Below are positions 1-6,076 of a stretch of 16,118 nt of DNA, piece by piece. Numbering within the stretch: the first letter of the stretch is position 1; the number at the start of each line of letters is the position of its first letter. The notes under the pieces were generated by a model that did no database searches, was not told the DNA's origin, and saw only the letters and a list, made by a program, of their open reading frames with translations. The translations under genes and the position numbers were made by a program. Origin of the DNA: Eubacteriales bacterium (lineage in GTDB: Bacteria > Bacillota > Clostridia > Oscillospirales > Acutalibacteraceae); NCBI GenBank assembly GCA_030529125.1, contig JAUMXP010000019.1, forward strand, positions 1-16,118, given 5' to 3'.

Positions 1-1
1 G

Positions 2-58
2 ACGCATGACAGCGCACTTTGTGTGTATAAGTATTATCACAGCGAGGAAAATATATGA
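2..58 (+). CDS. C-terminal end of an unidentified upstream gene (partial)
   Basis: A reading frame is open from the left edge for 18 codons, ending ...VYKYYHSEENI, and stops at a TGA at 56-58. That stop overlaps the rsmD ATG in an ATGA arrangement, the usual sign of translational coupling inside an operon. The ribosome binding site of rsmD (GAGGAA, 44-49) lies inside this frame. Too little protein is visible to name it; in many Firmicutes recG lies upstream of rsmD, but these residues do not clearly look like a RecG C-terminus. The call rests on the ATGA overlap alone. Confidence 0.45.
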   Translation, partial: THDSALCVYKYYHSEENI

Positions 59-600
59 GAGTAATCACAGGAAAAGCAAGAGGTCGGATTCTGGAAACCC
101 TCAAGGGTGACGATGTAAGACCGACTACAGATAAAGTGAAAGAAGCAATTTTTTCGAGCATACAGTTTGAGCTTGAGGGAAGACACTTTTTAGACCTGTT
201 TTCAGGGTGCGGACAGATGGGAATCGAGGCACTCTCCAGAGGATGCTCAACCGCTACATTTATTGATAGGAGCAAAGCCGCAATCAAGGTGATTGAGCGC
301 AATTTATCGGTTACAAATTTGAAACAGTTTGCGAGAGTTCACAACGCTGATTCCTTGAGCTTTGCGAAAACGATGGGTGAAGAATACGACATAGTCTTTC
401 TTGACCCGCCATATAACAAGGGGATTTTACAAGAAATTATGCCAATTGTTGCACAAAGAATGAAAAAAACCGGGGTTATTATTTGTGAAAGTGCATTAAA
501 TGATGAAATATTACAAAAATATTACAAATTCACCCTTGACAGACAAAGAACCTATGGTAAAATAAAGGTAAGCATATATCGTCACGAGGACTATATATAG
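55..600 (+). CDS. rsmD: 16S rRNA (guanine(966)-N(2))-methyltransferase RsmD
   Basis: A 181-residue SAM-dependent methyltransferase that, by family, methylates the N2 of G966 (E. coli numbering) of 16S rRNA in the assembling small subunit. The N-terminus MRVITGKARGR and the following RPTTDKVKEAIF segment are typical of RsmD. The SAM-binding motif I is DLFSGCGQMG at residues 47-56, and the catalytic DPPY motif is at residues 117-120. The length matches the family, usually about 180-190. GAGGAA at 44-49 sits five bases before the ATG, supporting this start, which overlaps the stop of the preceding frame. coaD follows 30 bases later, the standard rsmD-coaD pair of Firmicutes, so the two are probably cotranscribed. 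Cys51 stands where many relatives have Ser or Ala; nothing suggests loss of function. Confidence 0.93.
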   Translation: MRVITGKARGRILETLKGDDVRPTTDKVKEAIFSSIQFELEGRHFLDLFSGCGQMGIEALSRGCSTATFIDRSKAAIKVIERNLSVTNLKQFARVHNADSLSFAKTMGEEYDIVFLDPPYNKGILQEIMPIVAQRMKKTGVIICESALNDEILQKYYKFTLDRQRTYGKIKVSIYRHEDYI

Positions 601-630
601 TGGTTCGTGAATTTTTCTTAGGGGGCTATT

Positions 631-1116
631 ATGGACGCTACAACAGTGATTTGCCCAGGTAGTTTTGACCCGGTTACACTCGGACATATCGATATCATTC
701 AAAGAGCAGCTAAGATGTTTGACAAGGTTATCGTTGCGGTGCTTGTCAACATGTCTAAACAGCCTAGCTTTACGATAGATGAACGTATCAGTTTTCTGAA
801 AACAGCTATCGGTGATATTGATAATGTTGAGATAGTTGGCTTTTCGGGACTTTTAGCGGATTACGCTAAAGAGCGCGGTGCCAAAGCAGTTGTTAAAGGT
901 CTTCGAGCAATGTCTGATTTCGAGTATGAATTCCAGATGGCACTCACTAATAAAAAACTTAATCCAGAGCTTGATACAGTGTTTCTGACATCTGACTCAC
1001 AGTATATGTATTTAAGCTCCAGTATGGTTAAGCAGGTTGCTTCACTTGGCGGAGATATCAGTAATTTTGTTCCCGCCTGTATACATGCGCAAGTTTATGA
1101 ACGTTTAAAAAAATAA
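631..1116 (+). CDS. coaD: Phosphopantetheine adenylyltransferase (CoaD)
   Basis: A cytoplasmic enzyme of 161 residues that transfers AMP from ATP to 4'-phosphopantetheine, giving dephospho-CoA in the penultimate step of coenzyme A synthesis. The nucleotidyltransferase signature GSFDPVTLGH is at residues 10-19, with the T-x-G-H element (Thr16 to His19) that binds ATP phosphates. The KGLRAMSDFEYEFQMA block and the S-S-S-M-V-K segment at 129-134 (the ISSTxxR-equivalent) are both typical of CoaD. Length is normal for the family. The ribosome binding site is a G-rich AGGGGG at 620-625, five bases from the ATG. It lies between rsmD and a coiled-coil gene and shares their transcript. No missing residues were seen. 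Confidence 0.95.
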   Translation: MDATTVICPGSFDPVTLGHIDIIQRAAKMFDKVIVAVLVNMSKQPSFTIDERISFLKTAIGDIDNVEIVGFSGLLADYAKERGAKAVVKGLRAMSDFEYEFQMALTNKKLNPELDTVFLTSDSQYMYLSSSMVKQVASLGGDISNFVPACIHAQVYERLKK

Positions 1117-1141
1117 CAGAAACCAGAAAGGAAATATGAAA

Positions 1142-1597
1142 ATGAGAGTGGACGAACTTATCAACGAGTTGCAGGACTTAGTTGCTGATGCGAAATCAAT
1201 TCCGCTGACAGGCGGCAAGGTTATGGTTGAGGCAGAGAAAATCTACGACATCCTTGACGAAATCCAGGACACACTTCCTGCAGAAGTCAGACAGGCTAAG
1301 AACATCGTAGCTGACAGAAGCCAGATCATCGCTGAAGCTAAGAAAGAGGCTGAGGACATCATCAGAGCTGCTGAAGAGCGCAAGAAGGTTATGATCGAAG
1401 AATCAGAGATTATGCGTGCTGCTAAGGCTGAGGCTACAGAACTCTTAAACGAAGTTAAGTCTAAGGCTGCTGAAATGCGTAAGGCTGCTAACGACTACGT
1501 TGAGAACATCATGAAGAAGACTGACGATGCTATCACTGCTCAGCTCACAGAGCTTAGAAAAACACGTCAGAACTTAAGAATCACTAAGAAATCTTAA
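1142..1597 (+). CDS. Conserved clostridial coiled-coil protein downstream of coaD (often annotated 'ATPase')
   Basis: A soluble, highly charged protein of 151 residues without signal peptide or membrane segment. Residues 1-50 form a short conserved head with PLTGGKVMVEAEKI. The rest is nearly continuous helix rich in Ala, Glu and Lys (IIAEAKKEAEDII..., AAEMRKAANDYVENIM), with a heptad-like pattern expected for a coiled coil. I recall similar proteins after coaD in Clostridia, labelled ATPase or hypothetical although no Walker motifs are present; none is visible here. The helix resembles DivIVA-type C-terminal coiled coils, but identity with DivIVA is not supported. Two in-frame ATGs exist at 1136 and 1142. 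AAAGGA at 1127-1132 is only three bases from the first and nine from the second, so 1142 is preferred. The terminator at 1627-1654 ends the unit. Confidence 0.8.
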   Translation: MRVDELINELQDLVADAKSIPLTGGKVMVEAEKIYDILDEIQDTLPAEVRQAKNIVADRSQIIAEAKKEAEDIIRAAEERKKVMIEESEIMRAAKAEATELLNEVKSKAAEMRKAANDYVENIMKKTDDAITAQLTELRKTRQNLRITKKS

Positions 1598-1626
1598 GTT
1601 TACATACTGATTAATAATCTTAAACC

Positions 1627-1654
1627 AAAAGGCTTCATTCAGAAGCCTTTTTTT
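1627..1654 (+). terminator. Intrinsic terminator after the coaD unit
   Basis: A perfect 10-bp stem, AAAAGGCTTC (1627-1636) with GAAGCCTTTT (1642-1651), encloses the five-base loop ATTCA. Its right arm runs into a seven-base T tract ending at 1654. It lies 30 bases after the coiled-coil gene and separates this unit from the lipoprotein unit. Confidence 0.92.
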
Positions 1655-1739
1655 GTTATCTATTTTTTGATAGTTTGAGCAGATAATATCTATGATGGTG
1701 TTGTTTATTAGCTTGTTTTAGAAAAAGGGCTAAATACTA

Positions 1740-1768
1740 TTGTTGTTTGTCGAAGTTTGTTGTATAAT
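1740..1768 (+). promoter_or_regulatory. Sigma-A type promoter for the lipoprotein/DHHW unit
   Basis: A perfect -10 box TATAAT at 1763-1768 lies 17 bases after a -35-like TTGTTG at 1740-1745. Transcription would start near 1775, about 25 bases before the ATG at 1801. The preceding terminator makes a promoter here necessary. Confidence 0.7.
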
Positions 1769-1800
1769 AAAATAAATATATAAATAAAGGGGAATGAGTT

Positions 1801-2274
1801 ATGAAAAAGATTATTTGTTTTGCACTTCTTTCTGTTATGATGCTTGTTATGTTTGCTGGTTGTGGCGAAGCTGCTGATGCTGACCTCAAGGCTGTTCTCT
1901 CTGATATCAACGCACAGTATTCTGATTCATCCGTTGAATTCAAGGAGCTTACAAGTGTAGATGACCTTAATGTGTATTATATGATTGCCCCTGAGGATGT
2001 TAAGCAGTTTGCAGCTCAGATCAGTACTGACACTTCTGCTGCACCTGTTGAGATAGTTTTAGTTGAAGCTGTTGACGAAACAGCAGCGCAGAATGTTAAG
2101 ACTGCTCTTGATCGCCGCTTTAACTCTATTGTAGCGCTCTACACTTCATATAGTGCTGAAGAGCTTGCTGTTGTTAATGCTTGCGAAGTAACACAGAGCG
2201 GCAACTACGTAACCATGGTTGTAGCTGATAATTACGATGGTATTATGAGTATCGTTAACGAAGCTATACAGTAA
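1801..2274 (+). CDS. DUF4358-like lipoprotein
   Basis: A predicted lipoprotein of 157 residues. The N-terminus has Lys2-Lys3, a hydrophobic stretch at residues 4-18 and a lipobox FAGC with Cys21 as the lipid attachment site, so the mature protein should sit on the outer face of the membrane. The mature part (ADLKAVLSDIN, YYMIAPEDVKQFAAQIS, EIVLVEAVD, NVKTALDRRF, GNYVTMVVAD) has the layout of DUF4358, a family of unknown function common in Ruminococcaceae and Lachnospiraceae. AAGGGG upstream provides the ribosome binding site. The DHHW gene starts 21 bases after its stop, so the two form an operon. The DUF assignment is from memory of the family pattern; the lipobox is seen directly. Confidence 0.82.
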   Translation: MKKIICFALLSVMMLVMFAGCGEAADADLKAVLSDINAQYSDSSVEFKELTSVDDLNVYYMIAPEDVKQFAAQISTDTSAAPVEIVLVEAVDETAAQNVKTALDRRFNSIVALYTSYSAEELAVVNACEVTQSGNYVTMVVADNYDGIMSIVNEAIQ

Positions 2275-2295
2275 TGTTGATTTTTTGAGGTAGAA

Positions 2296-3480
2296 ATGGA
2301 CCAGTATAATAATTACAACAGAAGACGCTATACGCAAAAGCGCAAGCGCAGAAACTACCGCAGAATACGTAACCGAATCGTTATTGTCGGCACAGGTGTG
2401 CTGTTGATATTCTTGTTTATTTTATTGCTGACTTCTATCGCAAGCTGTGGCGATGATTCAAATGAAGCTGAGACTAATGCTACTGAGGTAGAAGCTACAC
2501 AGGAAGTTGCTGCAGATGCAGACGACCCACTGTCGATAAACGTGTATACAAAGCCTGATATCGAAGATAACGGCACTACAGGTGTTGATTCAGGTGGCGT
2601 TTATGTGTGGAACAGAACAGCATTTGAGAAGTTCTACGGTGGAGATTCTCAGGCACAGCGTTATGCTCAGCTTATGAACGAAGCTGCGAAGTCTTTGGGC
2701 GATAATATCAAAGTGTACTCGCTGATTGCTCCTAACCACACTGAGTTTGGTTTACCGGATAGACTGAAAATCGATGATAATGGAATGACTTTATCTGAGA
2801 GTCAGGCTGACTATCTGAAGGCTGCTTATCAAGCTATGGACGAGTCAGTTACTGCTATTAATCCGTACAACAAACTCTCTGAGCACTGTAATGAGTACAT
2901 ATACTTCGATTCTGACCACCACTGGACAGGACTTGGAGCATATTACGCATATGAGGCTTTTGCGCAGACTTTAGATATGCCTGTACTTGATCTATCAAGT
3001 TGTACAGAAAACCAGATCGAAGGCTTCACAGGAACACTGATGAAGCTTACTTACGAACCTGTTAACACTGACACTGTCCACTACTGGACATTCCCGTACA
3101 CTGTAAGTAACACTATTCACAACCAGTATGGTAGCGCTAATACTTACGATTCATGTTATTATCCGTATTCCGAAGCCGGCGATAACACCTACGGAGTTTT
3201 CCTGATGGGCGATAATCCGCTTGAAGTAATTGAGAGCACAAGCCCATCGTCCAATGGTGAGAAAATTGCGATTGTTCACGAGAGCTACGGTAATGCTATC
3301 ACACCATATCTGACATATAATTATGATGTGGTTTATTCGATCGATTTCCGTTCTTGGAATGGCAACCTCAACGATTTCTGCGCTGAAAACGGTATCACAA
3401 ATGTATTGTTTATGAGCGGTGTTATGAGTACAGCTAATCAGTCACATCTTGATTCTATAAGCGCTATACTCACAAAATAA
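2296..3480 (+). CDS. DHHW family (SGNH/AlgX-like) membrane-anchored protein
   Basis: A 394-residue protein anchored outside the membrane. Residues 1-27 are strongly basic (RRRYTQKRKRRNYRR), followed by a hydrophobic segment at about 27-50. The segment ends in IASC (Cys51), which also fits a lipobox, so the anchor could be a membrane helix or a lipid. An acidic Thr/Glu/Ala linker follows. The extracytoplasmic domain carries SDHHWTGLGAYYAY with DHHW at 207-210, the family signature, and HESYGNA from His328, the likely second active-site block. Relatives in the AlgX/AlgJ group act in O-acetylation of polysaccharides. A role in modifying a surface polymer is inference, and no acyltransferase (MBOAT) partner is in this window. 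GAGG at 2287-2290 is the ribosome binding site. Confidence 0.82.
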   Translation: MDQYNNYNRRRYTQKRKRRNYRRIRNRIVIVGTGVLLIFLFILLLTSIASCGDDSNEAETNATEVEATQEVAADADDPLSINVYTKPDIEDNGTTGVDSGGVYVWNRTAFEKFYGGDSQAQRYAQLMNEAAKSLGDNIKVYSLIAPNHTEFGLPDRLKIDDNGMTLSESQADYLKAAYQAMDESVTAINPYNKLSEHCNEYIYFDSDHHWTGLGAYYAYEAFAQTLDMPVLDLSSCTENQIEGFTGTLMKLTYEPVNTDTVHYWTFPYTVSNTIHNQYGSANTYDSCYYPYSEAGDNTYGVFLMGDNPLEVIESTSPSSNGEKIAIVHESYGNAITPYLTYNYDVVYSIDFRSWNGNLNDFCAENGITNVLFMSGVMSTANQSHLDSISAILTK

Positions 3481-3492
3481 CAGTTATATATT

Positions 3493-3537
3493 AACCTCCT
3501 GCTACAGATGTTTAGAGTCTGTTGTAGGAGGTTTTTC
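3493..3537 (+). terminator. Intrinsic terminator after the DHHW gene
   Basis: A 16-bp stem joins AACCTCCTGCTACAGA (3493-3508) with TCTGTTGTAGGAGGTT (3518-3533), with one mismatch and one G-U pair, around a nine-base loop. A T-rich tail follows. It insulates the DHHW unit from the mraZ promoter about 100 bases downstream. Confidence 0.9.
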
Positions 3538-3632
3538 TTTTGTTTTGATGTTTTAGATGCGTCGAAAGTTTATTTTTCTATATTAGCAGATTTCAATTTG
3601 TAAATTTTTTGTTATAAATCGTAACATTTACC

Positions 3633-3661
3633 TTGATTTTTCACTACATATAGTATATAAT
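3633..3661 (+). promoter_or_regulatory. Sigma-A promoter of mraZ and the dcw cluster
   Basis: The -35 TTGATT (3633-3638) and a perfect -10 TATAAT (3656-3661) are separated by 17 bases, close to the sigma-A consensus. The start point would be near 3668, right beside the first GTG box of the putative MraZ operator, leaving a leader of about 60 bases before the mraZ ATG. Confidence 0.85.
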
Positions 3662-3670
3662 CATCTTATT

Positions 3671-3695
3671 AGTGGAACGAAGTGTCATTTTGTGA
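3671..3695 (+). promoter_or_regulatory. Putative MraZ operator: three GTG boxes at 10-bp spacing
   Basis: AGTGG (3671-3675), AGTGT (3681-3685) and TGTGA (3691-3695) repeat with an exact 10-bp period just downstream of the -10 box. MraZ proteins studied in E. coli and Mycoplasma bind direct repeats with a TGGG or AAAGTG[T/G] core at about 10-bp spacing upstream of their own gene, one repeat per subunit of the ring. Position and spacing fit autorepression. Binding has not been shown for this sequence. Confidence 0.7.
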
Positions 3696-3702
3696 CACAA
3701 AA
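3682..3702. repeat. Overlapping inverted repeats in the mraZ leader
   Basis: TTTTGTG-A-CACAAAA is a perfect palindrome with 7-bp arms at 3688-3702. GTGTCA (3682-3687) also pairs with TGACAC (3693-3698). Both overlap the second and third GTG boxes. They could be a dyad operator or an RNA hairpin at the 5' end of the transcript. Confidence 0.55.
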
Positions 3703-3730
3703 TATACATAAATGTACAGGAGGTGGCAGA

Positions 3731-4150
3731 ATGTTTTCAGGTACTACTAATCAGACTATCGATTCAAAGGGCAGAATTATTCTGCCAGCTAAATTCAGAG
3801 AAGAGCTTGGTGACACAGTATATGTGACAAGTGGCTTTGAAAATTGTGTGCAGATTCTGTCACAGGAGCAGTTTGACAGATTGCGTGAGCAAATCCGTGA
3901 ACTGCCTGCTGACAAAGCGTTGTCGCTCCAGTATATCCTGATTTCTCCTGCTACATCTGTGAGTGTCAGCTCACAAGGCAGAGTGATGATTGCTCAGAAA
4001 CTACGCGAAGACGCTTCACTCAACAAAGATATCGTAGTTGTCGGCATGGATACTCGTATTGAAGTATGGGATAAGGATACTTTTGAAGCATTTATTATTA
4101 AACGTAAGCAGGAGTCAGTTAAAGAGGCTCTGGAGCTTTTGAGACTGTGA
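3731..4150 (+). CDS. mraZ: Transcriptional regulator MraZ
   Basis: A 139-residue DNA-binding regulator, normally the first gene of the dcw cluster, which represses its own operon. Two AbrB-like halves are visible: DSKGRIILPAKFR near residues 11-23 and the weaker repeat SSQGRVMIAQKLRE near 80-93. The second lacks the usual IP. The start at 3731 (MFSGTTNQTID) is set by a perfect AGGAGG at 3718-3723, seven bases away. An earlier in-frame GTG at 3692 lies in the operator boxes and has no ribosome binding site, so it is rejected. Length agrees with the family, about 140-150. The stop at 4148-4150 is seven bases from rsmH, whose ribosome binding site overlaps it. The GTG boxes upstream suggest autoregulation. 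Confidence 0.95.
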   Translation: MFSGTTNQTIDSKGRIILPAKFREELGDTVYVTSGFENCVQILSQEQFDRLREQIRELPADKALSLQYILISPATSVSVSSQGRVMIAQKLREDASLNKDIVVVGMDTRIEVWDKDTFEAFIIKRKQESVKEALELLRL

Positions 4151-4157
4151 GGCGCGT

Positions 4158-5081
4158 ATGAGCTTTTCACATATTCCTGTGCTCTTACATGAGACTATTG
4201 ACGGACTAAATATAAAAGAAAACGGAATCTACGTAGATGGAACAGCCGGTGGCGGTGGACATTCTGCTGAGATTTTGTCACATTTAAAAGACGGCAAGCT
4301 TATCTCGATTGATCAGGATCCTGATGCTATCCGTCATGTGAAAGAGCGTTTCAAAGATAACGAAAATTCGATTATTATAAAAGGCAACTTCGGCAATATG
4401 AAGGAGCTCTTAAACTCAAGGGGCATATACTGCGTTGATGGTGTTATGCTTGACATCGGCGTTTCTTCTCATCAGCTTGATACAGGCGAACGAGGCTTTT
4501 CGTTCCATGAAGATGCACCGCTTGATATGCGTATGAGCCAGAGTGGTGTTTCAGCCGCTGATTTAGTGAATACTCTGGATTATCCTGAGCTTGCTCGTAT
4601 CATTAATAACTATGGCGAGGAGAAGTTTGCCTCCTCAATAGCAAAGAATATCATAAAAGCAAGAGAGCAAAAGCGAATAGAAACAACTCTTGAACTGGCT
4701 GAAATTATTAAAAACAGCGTACCACAGAAAGTGCGTCGTGACGGACATCCTGCGCGAAAGACTTTTCAAGCGCTCAGAATCGCCGTGAATCGCGAACTCG
4801 ATGTGTTAGAATCAGGTCTTGATGACGCATTTGAGTTGCTTAGCAAAGGCGGCAGACTTGCTGTCATTACTTTCCATTCTCTTGAAGACAGAATCGTTAA
4901 GCAGAAAATGGCTTCATGGTGTACAGGCTGTACTTGTCCTAAAGAGTTTCCTGTATGTGTATGTGGCAATAAGCCGAAAGCAAAGCTCATTAATCGTAAG
5001 CCGATTATAGCTTTACAAGAAGAGCTTGAAGTCAATGCTCGTTCACGTAGCGCAAAACTGCGAGTGTGCGAAAAACTCTGA
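4158..5081 (+). CDS. rsmH: 16S rRNA (cytosine(1402)-N(4))-methyltransferase RsmH (MraW)
   Basis: A 307-residue SAM-dependent enzyme that methylates N4 of C1402 in 16S rRNA near the decoding centre. It carries HIPVLLHE at the N-terminus, the SAM-binding DGTAGGGGHS at residues 27-36, RGFSFHEDAPLDMRMS, and the C-terminal HPARKTFQALRIAVNREL. A cysteine cluster CTGCTCPKEFPVCVCG precedes the family-typical RSRSAKLRV end. Length is typical. GAGG at 4149-4152 lies in the mraZ stop region, so translation is probably coupled to mraZ. No T-tract terminator follows the stop, so transcripts may continue into the long gap before ftsL. Confidence 0.96.
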   Translation: MSFSHIPVLLHETIDGLNIKENGIYVDGTAGGGGHSAEILSHLKDGKLISIDQDPDAIRHVKERFKDNENSIIIKGNFGNMKELLNSRGIYCVDGVMLDIGVSSHQLDTGERGFSFHEDAPLDMRMSQSGVSAADLVNTLDYPELARIINNYGEEKFASSIAKNIIKAREQKRIETTLELAEIIKNSVPQKVRRDGHPARKTFQALRIAVNRELDVLESGLDDAFELLSKGGRLAVITFHSLEDRIVKQKMASWCTGCTCPKEFPVCVCGNKPKAKLINRKPIIALQEELEVNARSRSAKLRVCEKL

Positions 5082-5138
5082 TTTTCACATCTTAATTCTA
5101 TATAGAAAATATAGTTGTCAAATCCGCTATACGATACG

Positions 5139-5169
5139 GTAAATAATGTCTATATTTGTAGTTATTTAC
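5139..5169. repeat. 8-bp inverted repeat upstream of the ftsL promoter region
   Basis: GTAAATAA (5139-5146) is mirrored by TTATTTAC (5162-5169) across 15 bases. There is no following T tract, so it is not an intrinsic terminator. It ends just before the promoter-like site at 5172, where an operator could lie. AT-rich composition makes chance a real alternative. Confidence 0.4.
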
Positions 5170-5171
5170 TA

Positions 5172-5200
5172 TGGACTTGAGTGTATCTGTGTGGTAAAAT
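5172..5200 (+). promoter_or_regulatory. Candidate extended -10 promoter upstream of ftsL
   Basis: TAAAAT at 5195-5200 is preceded by TGG (extended -10, TGn) at 5192-5194, with a weak -35 TGGACT at 5172-5177, 17 bases away. A start near 5207 would give a leader of about 250 bases that includes the hairpins at 5283-5329. Confidence 0.45.
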
Positions 5201-5282
5201 AATAACAAAGTTGTAAATATTGTTACAATTTAGGTTACCAACTATAAATTGTGGTGTATAAATTTATTTACACTATATGATG

Positions 5283-5329
5283 GGATATCATGGATATCCG
5301 CTCTATTGTTCGGGAAACGAATTATTCCC
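5283..5329 (+). ncRNA. Candidate structured RNA leader: two adjacent hairpins, possible pseudoknot
   Basis: GGATATC (5283-5289) and GATATCC (5293-5299) form a perfect 7-bp stem with a three-base loop. Nine bases later GTTCG (5308-5312) pairs with CGAAT (5318-5322, one G-U) around the loop GGAAA. The loop bases GGAA can pair with TTCC at 5325-5328, giving an H-type pseudoknot, or GGGAA/TTCCC can replace the stem as an alternative hairpin. C-rich sequence follows. Known RNA family membership is not recognised; this is a structural candidate only. Confidence 0.35.
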
Positions 5330-5378
5330 CCGGCTTATTTTAATTATGTCAAAGTTGTAATTTTTAACCTGATAATCT

Positions 5379-5407
5379 TTGACTGTTTATTATTGATTAT
5401 TTCTACT
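5379..5407 (+). promoter_or_regulatory. Candidate promoter directly upstream of ftsL
   Basis: TTGACT (5379-5384, five of six consensus bases) lies 17 bases before TCTACT (5402-5407, four of six). The start would be near 5414, giving a leader of about 45 bases. The -35 is good and the -10 mediocre. Confidence 0.4.
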
Positions 5408-5459
5408 TTACATATCGCCTGAAAAACAGAAACCAATTAACAGAACATGGGGTGCATCT

Positions 5460-5999
5460 ATGGCTTACGAGTACCGTAACCTGGCTTATGATTTGCGCTT
5501 GTTCGAAGATGAAGAGATGTATTCTTCCGCAGTGAAAGCCCCAGAAAAGCATAACGCTAAATCTAAGCCGAAAAGAGAAAAAAAGAATATTGAAGTCGAC
5601 AAACCTAAGAGCACCATCAGAAAGGTCAAGAGGAGAAAAAACAACTTCGTAAACATCTCAGTAGCAGTTGTGCTTGCTGTGATGGTTGTGATAGTTGTTG
5701 GTCTGATTATCCATGGTCAGGTTCAGCTTACCGAGGTGAACCATAAGATCACAGCAGCTCAGAAAACTCTTGAAGAACAGCAGAGTCTTTATACTCAGCT
5801 GCAGATGAAAGTCGACGCAAGCATATCAACAGCCGTTGTTGAGAAGTATGCTAAAGAAAGACTCGGTATGTCCAAGGTCGCAAACTCTCAGAAAGAGTTT
5901 ATCAGCTTGTCTGAGGGCGACAAGGTCGAGATCGCGTCTGATTCTAACGATAACGTGTTTGACAGTGTGGCAGATGCGTTCTCGTCTTCAGGGGCATAA
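5460..5999 (+). CDS. ftsL: FtsL-like cell division protein
   Basis: A 179-residue single-pass membrane protein in the ftsL position between rsmH and the class B PBP. A long basic cytoplasmic N-terminus (about residues 1-62, rich in Lys and Arg from 30 onward) precedes a membrane helix at 64-84 (FVNISVAVVLAVMVVIVVGLII). A heptad-like coiled coil follows outside at about 86-125 (LTEVNHKITAAQKTLEEQQS). An acidic Ser/Asp-rich tail ends the protein, which is longer than a minimal FtsL of about 120 residues. By family it pairs with DivIC/FtsB and FtsQ/DivIB to recruit and activate FtsW and its PBP. Sequence identity in FtsL is always low, so the call leans on topology and gene order. The ribosome binding site GGGGTG (5449-5454) is weak. 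A terminator at 6034-6063 separates it from the PBP gene. Confidence 0.82.
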   Translation: MAYEYRNLAYDLRLFEDEEMYSSAVKAPEKHNAKSKPKREKKNIEVDKPKSTIRKVKRRKNNFVNISVAVVLAVMVVIVVGLIIHGQVQLTEVNHKITAAQKTLEEQQSLYTQLQMKVDASISTAVVEKYAKERLGMSKVANSQKEFISLSEGDKVEIASDSNDNVFDSVADAFSSSGA

Positions 6000-6033
6000 T
6001 ATTCATGCAGGCTTAATAAGTATGTATAAGAAT

Positions 6034-6063
6034 AAGAGTTGAGATTTTGTCTTAACTCTTTTT
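6034..6063 (+). terminator. Intrinsic terminator between ftsL and the PBP gene
   Basis: AAGAGTTGAGA (6034-6044) pairs with TCTTAACTCTT (6050-6060) in an 11-bp stem with one G-U pair and loop TTTTG. A run of five T follows at 6059-6063. Its place inside the dcw cluster implies that ftsL and the PBP gene are at least partly separate transcripts, or that read-through is regulated. Confidence 0.82.
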
Positions 6064-6076
6064 CTGCTATTGTATG

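Larger units (their letters stand above)
5082..5459 (+). other. 378-bp non-coding gap between rsmH and ftsL
   Basis: This is the only stretch above 300 bases without a gene. It is AT-rich and holds a palindrome TTCTATATAGAA (5096-5107), an 8-bp inverted repeat (5139-5169), an extended -10 promoter-like site (5172-5200), a small TTGTAA/TTACAA dyad (5211-5228), two adjacent hairpins (5283-5329) and a second promoter-like site (5379-5407). A 27-codon ATG frame at 5277-5360 has no ribosome binding site. rsmH and ftsL usually abut or overlap in Firmicutes, so the gap is itself unusual. Confidence 0.75.

Noticed and set aside
3692..3730. Upstream in-frame GTG start for mraZ, adding 13 residues
   Set aside because: It lies in the third GTG box of the operator, has no ribosome binding site, and the added residues are not MraZ-like. 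A perfect AGGAGG marks the ATG at 3731.
4766..5035. Overlapping open frames on both strands within rsmH
   Set aside because: rsmH is conserved throughout this stretch, and neither alternative frame has a ribosome binding site or plausible product.
5277..5360. 27-codon ATG frame in the rsmH-ftsL gap, a possible leader peptide
   Set aside because: There is no ribosome binding site before it, it coincides with the hairpins, and a frame of this length is expected by chance.
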